A DNA stretch of 64,000 bases from assembly GCA_051414845.1 (NCBI GenBank), contig CP183313.1, positions 372,001 to 436,000 of the forward strand, written 5' to 3'. Each line of letters opens with the position of its first letter. Positions within the stretch are counted from its first letter, which is position 1. The stretch comes from Simonsiella sp051414845. GTDB lineage: Bacteria > Pseudomonadota > Gammaproteobacteria > Burkholderiales > Neisseriaceae. The notes under the pieces are model-generated. The model worked only from the letters and a program-made list of their open reading frames with translations, was not told the DNA's origin and made no database searches. A program made the translations under genes and the position numbers. Of this stretch, positions 62,054 through 64,000 are shown one piece after another.

Positions 62054-62746
62054 TTATGCCGTGTAACCACGTCGCCCAAAAATCGCGCTGCCCACGCGCA
62101 CCATCGTTGCGCCGCATTCAATCGCCAATGCCATATCGTTGCTCATTCCCATAGATAAAGTATCTGCTTGTGGCACAAGGGATTGAAGTTGCAGCAATAA
62201 TTGTTGCATGGTTTCAAATTGTTGGCGCACAATTTTTGTGTCCTCCGTATCTTGCGCCACGCACATTAAACCGCGTAAGTTTAAGTTTTCCAAAGATAAA
62301 ATATGTTTTGCGAGCGGTAGTAGCTCATCGGGTGCAATACCGTGTTTGCTCGCCTCGCCCGAAATATTGATTTCAATTAAAACATTTAAAGGCGGTAAAT
62401 CGCTGGGGCGTTGCTGATTTAAGCGATTGGCTAATTTTGCGCTGTCTAATGTGTGCAACCAATGCGCGTGTTCCGCAACGGCACGGCTTTTGTTGCTTTG
62501 CACATTGCCAATCACATGCCAAACCAGCTCGCCGCAATCGGCTAAATCGCTGACTTTTTGCTGCCATTCCTGAATGTAATTTTCGCCAAAATCACGTTGT
62601 CCAGCCTGATAAAGCGCACGAATATCGGCGGCAGGAAAGGTTTTGCTCACGGTAATAAGCTGCACTTCATCTTGCCGCTTGGCATGTACTCTGGCGGTTT
62701 GGATTTGGTTTAAAACGGTTTGATAACGCGAAAGTAGAGCGCTCAT
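62054..62746 (-). CDS. yggS: YggS family PLP homeostasis protein
   Basis: The 230-residue protein has the alanine-racemase-like barrel of the YggS/PLPBP family. The PLP lysine lies in I-T-V-S-K-T-F-P, followed by F-G-E-N-Y-I-Q-E-W, H-V-I-G-N-V-Q-S-N-K, and S-M-G-M-S-N-D-M. It has no known catalytic role and buffers PLP. It is next to a small unknown gene. Confidence 0.93.
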   Translation of the reverse strand: MSALLSRYQTVLNQIQTARVHAKRQDEVQLITVSKTFPAADIRALYQAGQRDFGENYIQEWQQKVSDLADCGELVWHVIGNVQSNKSRAVAEHAHWLHTLDSAKLANRLNQQRPSDLPPLNVLIEINISGEASKHGIAPDELLPLAKHILSLENLNLRGLMCVAQDTEDTKIVRQQFETMQQLLLQLQSLVPQADTLSMGMSNDMALAIECGATMVRVGSAIFGRRGYTA

Positions 62747-62761
62747 TTGGGTTTCCTTTTT

Positions 62762-63070
62762 TCAGGCTGCCTGAATATTCAATTGATTTAAAACTTTATC
62801 AGGCTCTGTTTCAAAATGTGCAATGGATTGCAGCAAGGCATCACGCGTTTTTGGATAGAGCCGATATTGTTGCTCAACAAAGCCCCATTCTTCATTGATT
62901 TCCAGCAGCGTTAAGACAAAACACGCTTCGTCTTTTTCATACACGACATCGTAAATATAACGCGCATCGGGCGATGCACCTGCCATCAGTTGTGCACGGG
63001 CGTAGGCGGTTTGGTTGTGTTCGTTGGGTTCATCATTGGGAAGATGGGATGTGGTTTGCCAAGTGGTCAT
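62762..63070 (-). CDS. small conserved-looking protein, unknown
   Basis: This 102-residue cytosolic protein has no recognised family: M-T-T-W-Q-T-T-S-H, then Y-I-Y-D-V-V-Y-E-K-D-E-A-C-F-V-L-T-L-L-E-I-N and a C-terminal helix. The last residues I-Q-A-A-stop come from a DUS, so the true ancestral end may have been different. It lies 15 bases upstream of yggS and could be co-transcribed with it. Confidence 0.6.
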   Translation of the reverse strand: MTTWQTTSHLPNDEPNEHNQTAYARAQLMAGASPDARYIYDVVYEKDEACFVLTLLEINEEWGFVEQQYRLYPKTRDALLQSIAHFETEPDKVLNQLNIQAA

Positions 63071-63097
63071 TTTGATTGTTGCTATGTTGGGTAAACG

Positions 63098-63265
63098 GTT
63101 TCAGGCTGCCTGAAAAGTTTGCAAAACCTTTACTGCCGCCATTCCCGCTTAGGCGGGAATCCATGTTGGCTATTCAGTTCGCTATTTTTATCAGGTATTT
63201 GTTTAGATAAATCATGGATTTCCGCCTGCGCGGGAATGACGGGTGGGATACATTTCAGGCAGCCT
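63098..63265. repeat. NIME-like repeat unit (unit 8)
   Basis: ATTCCCGCTTAGGCGGGAAT (63141-63160) and ATTTCCGCCTGCGCGGGAAT (63218-63237) are dRS3-type. The left shell is a DUS and AAAAGTTTGCAAAACC. It separates the two small - strand genes. The stop end of the methyltransferase overlaps its right DUS. Confidence 0.8.
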
Positions 63266-64000
63266 GCAAAACATACAAAAACGTCGTTTCTTGTTGCCGC
63301 GCAAAAGCAAGTGGATTGCTGCTATCTTGCGCTTTGGCGTGTTGCGGTTTTGCGCTTAATGTATCCACAACTTGCCAATCAGAATCGCTAAACCATTGAT
63401 TTAACTGATTAGGTTCACGCAAACCGAGATGTTCGGCTAAATCGGACATAATCAACCACAGTTGTCCTTGCGGATTCAAATGCGCGGCGGCTTGTTGCAA
63501 TACGGCGCGTAACATCGCGTGTTGTGGGTCGTACAGTGCGGTTTCTATGTCAGAAGTGGGTTTAGTGGGTAGCCACGGTGGATTGCAGATGATGATGTCA
63601 GCAGTTTCGGTGGGTAATAAATTTTGTTGCAACACCTTGATTTGTTTTTGAAAAGCTAAACGCGCAATATTCGCTTCGGCAGTGGCAATGGCGCGTGGAT
63701 TGGTGTCGGTTGCCCAAATGGTGTCTATGCCTCGTTGCGCCAACACCAGCGCGAGTACGCCGCTGCCTGTGCCGATGTCTATCGCGGTGTACGCATTTTC
63801 AGGCAGCTTGGCTTGAACAACCAAATCCAAATATTCGCCGCGCAAGGGCGAAAATACGCCGAATGGGACGTGGATTTTGGCATTAAGGGCGGGAATGAAC
63901 ACACCTTGTTTGTGCCATTCGTGCGCGCCGATGTAGCCGAGCAATTGGTTGAGCGGCAACAAAAAGGCTTGTTGGTTGGCTTCGCTGAATACGTCTTTTA
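63255..64000 (-). CDS. class I SAM methyltransferase, 5' end outside the window
   Basis: Partial: the open frame runs off the window edge (K-D-V-F-S-E-A-N-Q-Q-A-F-L-L-P at the edge), so the start is missing. The visible part has the SAM motif A-I-D-I-G-T-G-S-G-V-L-A-L and the N-P-P-W motif in I-I-I-C-N-P-P-W-L-P. N-P-P-x is typical of N6-adenine or glutamine methyltransferases such as PrmB/RsmC. The end Y-V-L-Q-A-A-stop is supplied by a DUS variant. Confidence 0.82.
   Translation of the reverse strand, partial: KDVFSEANQQAFLLPLNQLLGYIGAHEWHKQGVFIPALNAKIHVPFGVFSPLRGEYLDLVVQAKLPENAYTAIDIGTGSGVLALVLAQRGIDTIWATDTNPRAIATAEANIARLAFQKQIKVLQQNLLPTETADIIICNPPWLPTKPTSDIETALYDPQHAMLRAVLQQAAAHLNPQGQLWLIMSDLAEHLGLREPNQLNQWFSDSDWQVVDTLSAKPQHAKAQDSSNPLAFARQQETTFLYVLQAA

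Overview
The window looks like a chromosomal segment of a Neisseriaceae bacterium, probably near Simonsiella, Alysiella, Conchiformibius or Kingella. The main evidence is the DNA uptake sequence (DUS), which recurs between and inside most genes as AGGCTGCCTGAA (simDUS dialect) or AGGCAGCCTGAA (kingDUS dialect). Gene content and order (speAB, gatCAB, mreBCD-mrdA-rodA, rsmB-DUF4390-ntrYX) and neisserial-type intergenic repeats agree with this. The genus is an inference; no 16S gene is present.

Layout. 0-5 kb: bacteriohemerythrin, a HIT protein, a TonB-dependent siderophore-type receptor and a dead IS1106-like IS5-family element. 5-9 kb: pth and the putrescine pair speB/speA, set among Correia-like and NIME-like repeats. 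9-20 kb: the gatC, gatA and gatB genes, spread over 11 kb and separated by a NERD-helicase, a DUF535 protein, two broken small ORFs and a block of seven small exported, lipid-anchored or membrane proteins. 20-27 kb: the elongasome operon mreB-mreC-mreD-mrdA-rodA, then ratA-rnfH. 27-28.3 kb: a second IS copy with the same lesions as the first. 28-36 kb: a BON-LysM protein, ntrX/ntrY, a DUF4390 protein, rsmB and an NRAMP-like transporter. 36-40 kb: thiE, thiD and thiM behind a TPP riboswitch with a terminator. 40-51.8 kb: dapC, ettA, paralogous lipoproteins, a PLD-type lipoprotein, an O-methyltransferase, a coiled-coil/TPR lipoprotein, a CinA-N protein and xseA. 51.8-52.3 kb: rnpB with an enlarged P12 arm. 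52.5-64 kb: glnD, an in-frame MFS-SerB fusion, rpsT, an MscS channel, a TgpA-like transglutaminase, yggS and a methyltransferase cut by the window edge.

How it works together. Most genes are housekeeping: cell-wall elongation, tRNA amidation, thiamine and polyamine synthesis, PII signalling. The unusual content is structural. The DUS 15-mer here is its own inverted repeat, so it can carry both dialects, form hairpins, and end reading frames as F-Q-A-A-stop. At least four repeat families fill the gaps: eight dRS3/NIME-like units, four Correia-like units with divergent ends, two 164-bp palindromic elements, and DUS clusters including a 22-bp tandem array. A Correia-like core also appears to lie inside the RNase P RNA gene. 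I found no CRISPR array, tRNA, prophage or intact transposase.
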